Under the pieces are notes generated by a model. The model was not told the DNA's origin and did not search any database. It saw nothing but the letters and a program-made list of their open reading frames with translations. DNA of 64,000 nucleotides from Paraburkholderia sp. BL21I4N1 (GTDB lineage: Bacteria; Pseudomonadota; Gammaproteobacteria; Burkholderiales; Burkholderiaceae): NCBI RefSeq assembly GCF_002973525.1, contig NZ_PVEN01000011.1, forward strand, positions 62,001-126,000, in the 5' to 3' direction. Position numbers and translations under genes: made by a program. Below are positions 51,263-58,918 of the stretch, one piece after another. Position 1 is the stretch's first letter. Each line of letters begins with the position of its first letter.

Positions 51263-52864
51263 ATGGACCAGCCCACCTTCGATCCGACGCGCCGCGCCCA
51301 CCGCGCGGCAGCGCATGGCGTGGGTGCGGGCGTGCCGCGCCGGGCCAGGAAACTGCCGGCCTGGTCGACGCGGCTCGTGCGCCTCGCGCTGGGTTCGGCG
51401 CTGTGTCTGCCGGCCGGCGCGCTGCTGATTGCGCCGAGCGCCTATGCGCAGGAAGCCGACGGGCCGATCGTGATTCCCGGCCCGGGCGAAAAGAATCCGG
51501 CCGCGCTCGCCGATCTCGCGCAGCAGATGCAAGCCGCGCCGGCCAAACGCGCCGGCACCGCCGCGACGCTGGCCGCGGCCACCGCGCAATCGCTGGGACG
51601 CGGACCGGTTTCCCGCACCACGGATGAATTCACCCGCGCCGCCAATGCGAGCGGCTCGATCGTGATTGCCGGCGAAGGCGAAGCGTCTGCCGCGCCGCAC
51701 ATGATCCACACCAACTTCAAACCCGACGCGAACGGCGTCGTGACGATTCCCGCACCGGGCGCGGCAAATGTGCCGACCGGCGTGGTCAACGTCGTGCCCG
51801 GCCAGCGCCAGGTCGTGCCGGTCGTGGTCACACCGGCCGCGCGGCAAGCCGTGAGCGTGCAGCCGGTGGCGGCCAATGCGCCGGCCAACGGCGGGTATCG
51901 CGGCGTGAATAACGGTGTCGTCAGCAGCGCCAGCGGCGTTAACGGCATTGCCAGCAATACTGCCGTCACCGACGGTTTCGACAGCCTCGCTTCACGCGGC
52001 GAACCGCCGCAACTGGACGCGAACGGCAAGCCGCTCGCAGTCCGGGCCATCGCCACGCGACCGGCGATCGCGCCACTTGCCACGTCGACCACGGCAGCCG
52101 CCACGGCCGCGAACGTTACGCGGGCATCGGTCCCGGCGCCCGCGACGATCACCCGCGTATCGGCCACGCGCTCCATCGCGCCGGCGATCGCGCAGCAGAA
52201 CCTGCGCGCCGCCGCCGTCGCGCAACCGGCACCGCTGCCCGGCCAGCAAGATGCGGAGGCGATCCGCGGCGCCGCGCTCGCGTTCCTGCAGCAGCAATCC
52301 GCCGGCTTGCCGGGCAAGGTCGAGATCACCGTCGCCCAGGCGTTTCCGCGCGGCCTCGCGGCCTGCACGGCGCTCGAGCCCTTCATGCCGAGCGGTGCGC
52401 GCCTGTGGGGCCGCATGACCGTCGGCGTACGCTGCGCCGGCGAACGGCCGTGGACCATCTATCTGCAAGCGCGGATTTCGCTGAACGCCACCTACTATCT
52501 GGCAGCCCGCGCCATGTCGCCGGGCGAAGTGCTGACCGCCGCCGACCTCGTCGCGCGTGACGGCGATCTGACCGGTTTGCCGCAGGCGATCGTCACGGAC
52601 CCTTCGCAGGCAATCGGCTCGGTGACGCTCACGCGCGTCGCCGGCGGCATGCCGCTGCGTCGCGACATGCTGAAAAGCACCTCGGCGGTCTCGATCGGCC
52701 AGACGGTGCGGGTCGTCGCGGCGGGCGCCGGTTTCTCGATTTCGTCCGAAGGCAGCGCAATGAACAACGCGTCGCCGGGCCAGCAGGTGCGGGTGCGCAC
52801 GCCCAACGGCCAGATCATTTCCGGCATTGTGAAAGACGGCTCGACGGTGGAGATTCAGCTGTGA
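51263..52864 (+). CDS. flgA: Flagellar P-ring chaperone FlgA, extended form
   Basis: Encodes 533 residues; typical FlgA has about 220-240. After a long basic lead there is a signal peptide (LVRLALGSALCLPAGALLIA, cleavage near AYA). An Ala/Pro/Thr/Val-rich segment of about 270 residues with no recognised domain follows, and the FlgA domain proper occupies the last 200 residues (GKVEITVAQAFPRGLAACTA; the SAF region with YYLAARAMSPGEVLTAADLV, GMPLRRDMLKSTSAVSIGQT and VRVRTPNGQIISGIVKDGS). It helps P-ring assembly in the periplasm. ATG 51263 follows GGAGAAA. First gene of flgAMN. Confidence 0.92.
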   Translation: MDQPTFDPTRRAHRAAAHGVGAGVPRRARKLPAWSTRLVRLALGSALCLPAGALLIAPSAYAQEADGPIVIPGPGEKNPAALADLAQQMQAAPAKRAGTAATLAAATAQSLGRGPVSRTTDEFTRAANASGSIVIAGEGEASAAPHMIHTNFKPDANGVVTIPAPGAANVPTGVVNVVPGQRQVVPVVVTPAARQAVSVQPVAANAPANGGYRGVNNGVVSSASGVNGIASNTAVTDGFDSLASRGEPPQLDANGKPLAVRAIATRPAIAPLATSTTAAATAANVTRASVPAPATITRVSATRSIAPAIAQQNLRAAAVAQPAPLPGQQDAEAIRGAALAFLQQQSAGLPGKVEITVAQAFPRGLAACTALEPFMPSGARLWGRMTVGVRCAGERPWTIYLQARISLNATYYLAARAMSPGEVLTAADLVARDGDLTGLPQAIVTDPSQAIGSVTLTRVAGGMPLRRDMLKSTSAVSIGQTVRVVAAGAGFSISSEGSAMNNASPGQQVRVRTPNGQIISGIVKDGSTVEIQL

Positions 52865-53009
52865 ACGGGCATGGAGTGCGCGCCGCTCGGGATTCGCACG
52901 GGCGCCAGGCCTCGCGAAGCCGGACGCAGGCAGTGCAAGTGACATGGGTCGGGCCCGCCAAGGGGCCGGATCGTCTTGAATGGCAAGGCAAAACCTGGAG
53001 CGATTGCGC

Positions 53010-53037
53010 TAAAGTTTTGATCAGCGGGTGCCGTTAT
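53010..53037 (+). promoter_or_regulatory. Sigma-28 promoter of flgM
   Basis: TAAAGTTT (53010-53017) matches the FliA -35 exactly; after a 12-bp spacer GCCGTTAT (53030-53037) matches the -10 at 6 of 8. It gives flgM a late promoter in addition to read-through from flgA, as in enterobacteria. Confidence 0.88.
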
Positions 53038-53065
53038 CAGGATCAAATCGTTCAGGAAGCCAATC

Positions 53066-53422
53066 GTGAAAGTCGATTCCACAACCAATTCGAATCTGCC
53101 GTCGTTGAAAGACGCCCTGTCCCGTTCGCAGCAAAGCGACGCGACGACCGCGAACAGCAACGCGCAGACCGCGAGCAGCGCCTCGCAATCCACGTCCAGC
53201 GCCACGTCGGGCGACGCCAGCGTCAGCCTGTCGGGCCTGTCGCAGCATCTGCGCAGCCTCGCGGCGTCCGGTTCGGCAGACATCGACACGGCGCATGTCG
53301 AGTCGATCAAGCAGGCCATCAAGAACGGCTCGCTGACGATCGACTCCGGCAAGATCGCCGACGGCGTGCTGAACACCGCACGCGACCTGTTGCAAAGCAA
53401 AACCTCGTCGACCGGCAACTGA
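53066..53422 (+). CDS. flgM: Anti-sigma-28 factor FlgM
   Basis: Encodes 118 residues. Ser/Thr/Gln/Ala-rich and probably disordered N-terminus, then the sigma-binding helices (VSLSGLSQHLRSLAASGSAD; IDTAHVESIKQAIKNGSLTI; DSGKIADGVLNTARDLL), which is the FlgM pattern. It holds FliA inactive until exported through the finished hook. The start is GTG 53066 with CAGGAAG upstream. Confidence 0.95.
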   Translation: MKVDSTTNSNLPSLKDALSRSQQSDATTANSNAQTASSASQSTSSATSGDASVSLSGLSQHLRSLAASGSADIDTAHVESIKQAIKNGSLTIDSGKIADGVLNTARDLLQSKTSSTGN

Positions 53423-53469
53423 TCGACGCATCGAAGTACGGTGACTTGCCGGGCGACGTTCGACAAACC

Positions 53470-53494
53470 CGGCTCGCGAATCTAACGCGAGCCG
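53470..53494 (+). terminator. Hairpin between flgM and flgN
   Basis: A 9-bp perfect stem (CGGCTCGCG/CGCGAGCCG) with a 7-base loop, followed by TCGTGTT. Possibly a weak terminator or mRNA stabiliser that lowers flgN relative to flgM. Confidence 0.45.
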
Positions 53495-53516
53495 TCGTGT
53501 TCAGCGAGTTGTTGAA

Positions 53517-53963
53517 ATGAAAGACGCCCTGCTTGCCACCCTCGTCGAAGAATATTCGGCGGTCGAGGCGTTCGCCTCGATTCTGACGCTCGAAACCAAG
53601 GCATTGACCGCCTTGTCGCCGCTGGAATTACTGCCGCCGATCGTCGAGAAGAAAACCGAACTGATCGGGGTGCTGGCCAATCTCGAAACCACCCGCGACG
53701 CGCTGCTCGCCGACATGGGTTTGCCGTCAGGCTGGCCCGGCATGGAGCTCGCGGCCAGCACCGACACGCGCGTTGCCGACCAATGGTCGCTGCTGCAGAA
53801 AGCCGCCGAACGCGCGCGACGCTTCAACACGAGCAACGGTGAGCTGATCCGCGTGCGGATGGACTACAACCAGCGCGCGCTGGCCGCGCTTCAGGTCGAA
53901 GTGCCGCAGAAGGTCGGTTTCTACGGACCGGACGGGCGAATTCCCACCCAACCCGCAGCGTAA
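53517..53963 (+). CDS. flgN: Flagellar export chaperone FlgN
   Basis: Encodes 148 residues, mainly helical (LVEEYSAVEAFASILTLETK; VEKKTELIGVLANLETTRDA; LLQKAAERARRFNTSNGELI). FlgN chaperones FlgK and FlgL to the export gate. The position after flgM supports the call. ATG 53517 has a weak ribosome-binding site, and a hairpin precedes it. Confidence 0.92.
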   Translation: MKDALLATLVEEYSAVEAFASILTLETKALTALSPLELLPPIVEKKTELIGVLANLETTRDALLADMGLPSGWPGMELAASTDTRVADQWSLLQKAAERARRFNTSNGELIRVRMDYNQRALAALQVEVPQKVGFYGPDGRIPTQPAA

Positions 53964-54281
53964 TGACTGCCTGAACCTGCCTGCGCGGCATCGCTGCGCG
54001 CGATCGCGGCGCACGGCTGCCGCCGGCTTCATTGCATTGAACGAAGGGCTCGTCATCTGATTGACGAGCCCTTTCTGTTTTTCCGCTTCACTCCCTTCCC
54101 CACCCACGCGTTAGCCATCCGGCCAGGTGGCGCGAACGCGCGCGCCGCGTTGAAATCGTGCCTTCCCCCACTGCGGTTCTTCGCGTTCCGTCTCGCGTGT
54201 CGACGCCGATGCGCAGCGCCAGGCGGAACGTCAACCTCTAGCGGAGTTGTGTAATCGTGTGTATGATTTCAGGAGTGAATT
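53964..54281 (+). other. Gap between flgN and hicA
   Basis: Apart from the flgAMN terminator at 54045-54072 nothing is recognised until the hicA ribosome-binding site CAGGAG (about 54269-54274). TATGAT (54262-54267) is -10-like but too near the start to be certain. Confidence 0.35.
54045..54072 (+). terminator. Terminator of flgAMN
   Basis: An 11-bp perfect stem (AGGGCTCGTCA/TGACGAGCCCT) with a 6-base loop, followed by TTCTGTTTTT. A standard Rho-independent terminator 80 bp after flgN. Confidence 0.92.
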
Positions 54282-54464
54282 ATGAACAGCGCCGCGGTAA
54301 TGAAATGGATTCAGGCAAATGACTGGCAGTTGGTCCGCATCTCGGGCAGCCACCATCATTTCCGGCATCCATTCAGGGCCGGTCTCGTGACCCTCCCTCA
54401 TCCCAGGAAAGATCTGCCACCCGGCACCTTGAACAGCATCCTGAAACAGGCGGGCCTGAAATGA
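54282..54464 (+). CDS. hicA: HicA family mRNA interferase toxin
   Basis: Encodes 60 residues. The double-stranded-RNA-binding-like HicA fold is indicated by VMKWIQANDWQLVRISGSHH and HPRKDLPPGTLNSILKQAGL, with the catalytic His in the GSHHHF motif (His24). HicA cleaves mRNA during stress; HicB blocks it. CAGGAG lies before ATG 54282, and the stop overlaps hicB by ATGA. Confidence 0.93.
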   Translation: MNSAAVMKWIQANDWQLVRISGSHHHFRHPFRAGLVTLPHPRKDLPPGTLNSILKQAGLK

Positions 54465-54868
54465 AAAACCTGATTTTCCCGATCGCAGTCGAATTCGGCG
54501 ACGACCAGCATGCGTATGGCGTGGTGGTGCCGGACCTTCCCGGCTGCTTTGCGGCCGGCGATACGCTCGAAGAGGCTTTTGTTAACGCGAAGCTGGCGGT
54601 GGAGTCGCATCTCGACACGCTGCTCGACGAAGGGCTGCCGGTGCCGCAGCCGCTCAGGCTGAGCGAACATCAGCGCAATCCGGATTACGCGGGCTTTATC
54701 TGGGGCTTCGTCGCCACCCGGAATATTCCCGCCCTGAAGAAGGCCGTGCGTATCAACATCTCACTGCCCGAGGTGCTGGTCCAGGATATCGACGTCTACG
54801 CGCAAACGCGCGGCTTGTCGCGCTCGTCATTTCTCGCGCTGGCTGCGGAGCATGAGATGGCGGCGTGA
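54461..54868 (+). CDS. hicB: HicB family antitoxin
   Basis: Encodes 135 residues. The N-terminal partial RNase-H-like fold (FPIAVEFGDDQHAYGVVVPD; LPGCFAAGDTLEEAFVNAKL) neutralises HicA. The C-terminal part (LKKAVRINISLPEVLVQDID; SRSSFLALAAEHEMA) is a ribbon-helix-helix DNA-binding domain for autorepression. Coupled to hicA. The pair sits between two flagellar operons. Confidence 0.93.
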   Translation: MKNLIFPIAVEFGDDQHAYGVVVPDLPGCFAAGDTLEEAFVNAKLAVESHLDTLLDEGLPVPQPLRLSEHQRNPDYAGFIWGFVATRNIPALKKAVRINISLPEVLVQDIDVYAQTRGLSRSSFLALAAEHEMAA

Positions 54869-54908
54869 AGCCGGCGGGGTTCAGGCTTGCTGCCGGAACC
54901 GTCGTGAG

Positions 54909-54942
54909 CTGAAGCGCCGGGGTAGTGCGATCGGCGCTTCAG
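54909..54942. terminator. Hairpin between convergent hicB and fliA
   Basis: An 11-bp perfect stem (CTGAAGCGCCG/CGGCGCTTCAG) with a 12-base loop in the gap between the two convergent genes. T runs are absent, so it may act with Rho. Confidence 0.5.
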
Positions 54943-54950
54943 GTTACGTG

Positions 54951-55000
54951 GTGACTTCAGGTGACTTCGCGTGACTTCTAATCGCTTCAGGTCGCTTCGG
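54951..55000. repeat. Five tandem 10-bp repeats across the fliA stop
   Basis: Consecutive decamers GTGACTTCAG, GTGACTTCGC, GTGACTTCTA, ATCGCTTCAG, GTCGCTTCGG. The last two overlap the fliA stop (54987-54989) and final codons, suggesting slipped-strand growth past the gene end. Confidence 0.7.
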
Positions 55001-55721
55001 CATTCGCCCAGGCCATTTCGCGCAGGCGCGTGCGCAAACGCGCCACCGCCTGGCTGTGCAGCTGGCATACCCGCGACTCGCTGACTTCCATCACCGCGCC
55101 GATTTCGCGCAGGTTCATGCCGCGCTCGTAATAGAGCGACATCAGCAGCTTCTCGCGTTCCGGCAGGCGGTCGATCGCTTCCACCAGCGCCGAGCGCAGG
55201 CTGTCGTCGAGCAGCGCCGACAGCGGGTCCGAATGGTCCACGCAGTAGCGGTCGAGAAACGGCTCGTCGTCCGCCGAACGATCGAAGTCTTCGTAATAGA
55301 TCAGCTGGCTGCCGTGCAAGTCCTGGAGCATCGACTGATACTCGTCGAGCGGCATTTGCAGGTGCTCGGCGATCTCGGTTTCGCTCGCCGAGCGGCCCAG
55401 GTTCTGCTCCACCTTGTGCACCGCCGTTTCGACTTCGCGCGAGGTGCGCCGCAGGCTGCGCGGCAACCAGTCGTTGCTGCGCAGTTCGTCGAGCATCGCG
55501 CCGCGAATCCGCTGGCTGGCGTAGGTCTCGAACTGCGCGCCCTGGTCTTCCTTGTAGCGGCTCGCGGCGTCCAGCAGGCCGATCATGCCGGCCTGGATCA
55601 GATCGTCGAGATCGACGCTGGCCGGCATCTTGGCAACGAGCTGCAAGCCGAGGCGACGCACCAGCGGTGCGTACTTCGTCAGAACGTCGGCTTGGGAAAT
55701 CTTTCCCTGAGCGTTATACAT
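54987..55721 (-). CDS. fliA: RNA polymerase sigma-28 factor FliA
   Basis: Encodes 244 residues. All sigma-28 regions are visible: region 2 (DLDDLIQAGMIGLLDAASRY, FETYASQRIRGAMLDELRSN), region 3 (RRTSREVETAVHKVEQNLGR) and region 4 (LPEREKLLMSLYYERGMNLR; EIGAVMEVSESRVCQLHSQA). FliA transcribes late flagellar genes; four cognate promoters are seen in this window. ATG 55721 follows GGGGAGCACG; it lies 28 bp after flhG. Confidence 0.97.
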   Translation of the reverse strand: MYNAQGKISQADVLTKYAPLVRRLGLQLVAKMPASVDLDDLIQAGMIGLLDAASRYKEDQGAQFETYASQRIRGAMLDELRSNDWLPRSLRRTSREVETAVHKVEQNLGRSASETEIAEHLQMPLDEYQSMLQDLHGSQLIYYEDFDRSADDEPFLDRYCVDHSDPLSALLDDSLRSALVEAIDRLPEREKLLMSLYYERGMNLREIGAVMEVSESRVCQLHSQAVARLRTRLREMAWANAEAT

Positions 55722-55749
55722 CGTGCTCCCCTTGTCCTTGTGCCGCCTC

Positions 55750-56619
55750 TCAGGCGTGCTGCGCGGACGGTTGGTCGGCGTGTTGCGCCGCTGTAACTGT
55801 CGCAGGCGCCATCCATGGCGTTTGCGACGACATCGCTGGCCGCATCGGCCAGTACTGCAATTCGGCGGCGAGGTGCCGGAAGTCGCGCGCAGCCGGTGTC
55901 GATGGGAACGCATCGACGACACAACGCGACAACTCCTGGGCTCGCGCCATCCGCGCATCGGCGGTAATGCAACCGGCGTCTTCCAGCGCCACCGTCAGGT
56001 AGCGCCCGGCCACGCCGGCCAGGTTGGCGAACGCGGTATGCGCGTCACCGGGACTCTGCACGTGATTCACCAGCACACGGAACTGCGCGAGCGCATGCGC
56101 GTAGTGCAGGCGCTTCATGCAGGCGTACGCCTCGGTGATCGCTTGCGCGGCCATCCGCGTAACGATCATCACGTCGTGCGCCTGTTTGGCGAGCGGCGAC
56201 AGGTGGCCTTGCGGGTCCAACTGCGCATCGATCAGCACCACATCCGCGGAACCGTGCAACACCACGCCGAGCTGCGCGGCCGAATGGCCTTCGCGGTTCG
56301 GCCGCGACGCGGCCAGCACCGAGAATCCCAGCGCATGGCGCGCGGCAGCGTCGTCGAGCGCCATCTCGCCGCGCATCACGGCGGCGAAATTACCCGCGCC
56401 GCGCAGGCCGCCGAGCATCGCGCTCACCGACAGCTCGCCGAGGCATTCGTCGATCACCAGGACATCCTTACCTTGCTGCGCGAGCGCCGCCGCGAGGTTC
56501 ACCACCGTCGTCGTACAGCCTGCACCCGTCGAGCCGCCCGTCACCGCAATCACGCGCGAGCCGCTACGCGCCAGCAGGCGCCGCAGTCCTTCTGCCTGAT
56601 CGGAGATGAGCTTATCCAA
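55750..56619 (-). CDS. flhG: MinD-like flagellar number regulator FlhG with atypical P-loop
   Basis: Encodes 289 residues. The N-terminal DQAEGLRRL (residues 7-15) is the DQA-x-x-LR motif by which FlhG activates the FlhF GTPase. The MinD/ParA P-loop region reads TGGSTGAGCTTT (residues 27-38), where the signature and catalytic lysines of KGGxGKT are replaced by Thr31 and Cys35. Walker B-like VLVIDECLG follows. Elsewhere the fold looks intact (TRMAAQAITEAYACMKRLHY). FlhG limits flagellar number and placement. The loss of both lysines suggests altered or absent ATP hydrolysis. Overlaps the flhF end by eight bases. Confidence 0.9.
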   Translation of the reverse strand: MDKLISDQAEGLRRLLARSGSRVIAVTGGSTGAGCTTTVVNLAAALAQQGKDVLVIDECLGELSVSAMLGGLRGAGNFAAVMRGEMALDDAAARHALGFSVLAASRPNREGHSAAQLGVVLHGSADVVLIDAQLDPQGHLSPLAKQAHDVMIVTRMAAQAITEAYACMKRLHYAHALAQFRVLVNHVQSPGDAHTAFANLAGVAGRYLTVALEDAGCITADARMARAQELSRCVVDAFPSTPAARDFRHLAAELQYWPMRPAMSSQTPWMAPATVTAAQHADQPSAQHA

Positions 56620-58555
56620 AGCGGACCTCGTGAAGGTCGGCGGTCGAGCGGGCGGACAACGACGACAGCAAAGCCGGGATATCGTCTTCGTGCGGCACGA
56701 ACGGCGAGTTGTCGCGCGGAATGCAGAACGCGCTCTTGATCAGGAATTTCTTCGTCGCGACGTACAGGTTCTCCGGCACCTTCTGACCGGTCGACACGTA
56801 GTGGACCGGCAACTTGTAGCGGATCACCGTATCGAGCACGCCGCCCAGATTGGTGGCTTCGTCGAGCTTGGTCAGGATGCAGCCGGCGAGCGGCTGCTGG
56901 TCCGGCGAGCGCTGATAGGCCTGCACGACTTCGTTGAGCGTGTCGCCGTGGCTCGTCGCGTTGAGCAGCAGCAGGCGCTGCACCGGCTGACCGGCGCGGC
57001 ACAGCATGGCGATCTGGTCGGAGACGAGCCGGTCGCGCTGGCTCATGCCGATCGTGTCGATCAGCACGATGTGCTTGTTGCGTAGTTCGGAGAGCGCGAG
57101 TTGCAGATCGGCGCCGTCTTTCACCGCATGGACCGACACGCCGAGAATCTTGCCGAAGATGCGCAGTTGTTCGTGGCCGCCGATCCGGTAGCTGTCGGTG
57201 GTCAACAGCGCGACCTTGCTGGCGCCGAAGCGCATCACGCAGCGCGCGGCCAGTTTGGCGGTGGTCGTGGTCTTGCCGACGCCGGTCGGGCCCATCAGGG
57301 CGAACACACCGCCGCGCTCCATCAGCGCGTCTTCGTCTTCCATCACCGGCAGGTTCGATTCGAGCACCGAGCGCACCCAGTCCATGCCGCCTTCCATGCT
57401 GTCGACTTCTTCGGGCAGGTTGTCGACCATCATCTGCACGAGTTGCGCGGAGAAACCGGCGGCGAACAGGTGCTTGGTGAGCGCGGCGCGCGCCGGGTTG
57501 CGGCGTTGGCGATCGCCCCACAGCAGGCCGGCGAAGTGTTCTTCCATCATGCCGCGCATCGACGACAGCTCGTTCATCACCGTGTCGTTGACGACCTGCT
57601 CCATGCGCGCCTTGATTGCTTCCGCGACGGAAGCCGGGGTGCGGTCGTCGTTCGGCGTCAGCGACGGTGCGATTTTCTGCGCGGCGCGGCGTGCGGCGAG
57701 TTGCGCGGCTTCACGCGCCCAGTCGGGGGTGTCGACAGCCGACGCGGCGCTGGCGCTGCCCGGTTGGACGGCGGCGCCGAGGCCCTTGGCCATGGCGGCG
57801 GCCGGCGTCATCGCGGCGGGACGCGCGCTGTAGGCCCCTTCCTGCTGCTGCTCAGCGGCAATGCGGCGGGCGTGATCGATCAGCCAGGGATTCGATTCGG
57901 CCATCGTGCGCGGTGAAGGCAAATCAGCGACCGGCGCGGCGGACGACGGCAGCACGCCGGCGGCTTTGAGCAGATCGGCGCGGATGTCTTCATTCAGACG
58001 CGCGGCCGCGGCGCGTGCGCTCGGCTGCTCGGCGCCAGCTGCTTGCGGCGCGGCGGCGGGCTTGCCCGGCGCGCCAGCCGACAGCGCGTTCGTCGTGCCC
58101 GGCAACGCCGCTTTCGGCGTGGCGGACGGCGCCGGTTTCGCGGCCGGCTTCGGCGCGGCAGCCGGTTCGTCGCTCAAGGCGTCGTCGAAGGCGTACGGGC
58201 CGGCGGCATTGCCGCTGTCGTTCTCGGCACCGGCTTCCGGGCTCGCGCCGAACACCGACGAGAACACGTCGGGCATGCCGCTCGCATACGGATTGCCCAT
58301 CGGCAGCGCGCGCGGTGCGGCTAGCGCGGGATGTCCAGCCGTGCCACTCATCGACCCGGCCTGCGCCGCGGCGGCGTTGCCGCGCGGCACCTTGGGCGTG
58401 ATGGCGGCCAGATCGCTGTCGGCCAAGGCGACGATTTCGACGCTGCCGTCGTCCATCGTGCGATTGGACAGTACGACCGCGTCCGCGCCCAACGCTTCGC
58501 GTACGAGACGCAGCGCATCACGACTGGTTGCACCGACAAATTTACGAATGTTCAA
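56612..58555 (-). CDS. flhF: Flagellar placement SRP-type GTPase FlhF
   Basis: Encodes 647 residues, longer than average because of an Ala/Pro-rich linker between the basic N-terminal B domain (NIRKFVGATSRDALRLVREA) and the NG GTPase. G1 is GPTGVGKTTTTAKLA (about residues 420-435), G3 is DTIGMSQRDR and G4 is TKLDEATN. FlhF marks the pole or assembly site and recruits FliF. First gene of flhF-flhG-fliA; its promoter region holds a class II operator. Confidence 0.95.
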   Translation of the reverse strand: MNIRKFVGATSRDALRLVREALGADAVVLSNRTMDDGSVEIVALADSDLAAITPKVPRGNAAAAQAGSMSGTAGHPALAAPRALPMGNPYASGMPDVFSSVFGASPEAGAENDSGNAAGPYAFDDALSDEPAAAPKPAAKPAPSATPKAALPGTTNALSAGAPGKPAAAPQAAGAEQPSARAAAARLNEDIRADLLKAAGVLPSSAAPVADLPSPRTMAESNPWLIDHARRIAAEQQQEGAYSARPAAMTPAAAMAKGLGAAVQPGSASAASAVDTPDWAREAAQLAARRAAQKIAPSLTPNDDRTPASVAEAIKARMEQVVNDTVMNELSSMRGMMEEHFAGLLWGDRQRRNPARAALTKHLFAAGFSAQLVQMMVDNLPEEVDSMEGGMDWVRSVLESNLPVMEDEDALMERGGVFALMGPTGVGKTTTTAKLAARCVMRFGASKVALLTTDSYRIGGHEQLRIFGKILGVSVHAVKDGADLQLALSELRNKHIVLIDTIGMSQRDRLVSDQIAMLCRAGQPVQRLLLLNATSHGDTLNEVVQAYQRSPDQQPLAGCILTKLDEATNLGGVLDTVIRYKLPVHYVSTGQKVPENLYVATKKFLIKSAFCIPRDNSPFVPHEDDIPALLSSLSARSTADLHEVRFG

Positions 58556-58619
58556 GCTGGACCCCCGATGAGGTAAACGGAACTAACGGACCGGCAACAT
58601 ACCGCTTCCCATTGAGATC

Positions 58620-58680
58620 ATTATTGCGAAACCCATCGAGCGACGATCGATGGATAAAGACTGTTAAAGGGGGGTAATTC
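58620..58680 (-). promoter_or_regulatory. flhF class II promoter with inferred FlhDC operator
   Basis: Minus strand: GAATTA (58680-58675), CCCCCC core, 18 bp to TATCC (58656-58652), then exactly 26 bp to the -10 AATAAT (58625-58620). Sequence around it is nearly the same as the flhB promoter, including TTATCC-N2-CGATC and CTCA-x-TGG after the -10. Confidence 0.8.
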
Positions 58681-58918
58681 GGACGATGGAAACGTGCTGC
58701 AAGTCCCGCGCACAGCGGTTTTAAACACGCCTTTCAGGGCCGCGCGACGGGCGGTCCGCAGGCGCATCATGAGCGAGGCGGGCGGCTTACAACACGAAAA
58801 GTCAGGCGCGGAAATGAAACCGGCGCTCCAAGAGCGCCGGTGGAAAAACAGCCTGCGAGATGAACCGGCGCCGTTATCCGGTTCAATGCGGGATTCGATA
58901 CTGGGTCGACGACGGCGC
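58681..58918. other. Remainder of flhA-flhF gap
   Basis: The 363-bp gap between flhF and flhA holds the flhF promoter (58620-58680), its leader, and the flhBA terminator (58819-58841). A second small dyad GAACCGG/CCGGTTC is at 58862-58884. No gene is seen. Confidence 0.5.
58819..58841 (-). terminator. Terminator of flhBA
   Basis: A 10-bp perfect stem (ACCGGCGCTC/GAGCGCCGGT) with a 3-base loop, followed on the minus strand by TTCATTT. It lies about 78 bp past the flhA stop. Confidence 0.8.
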
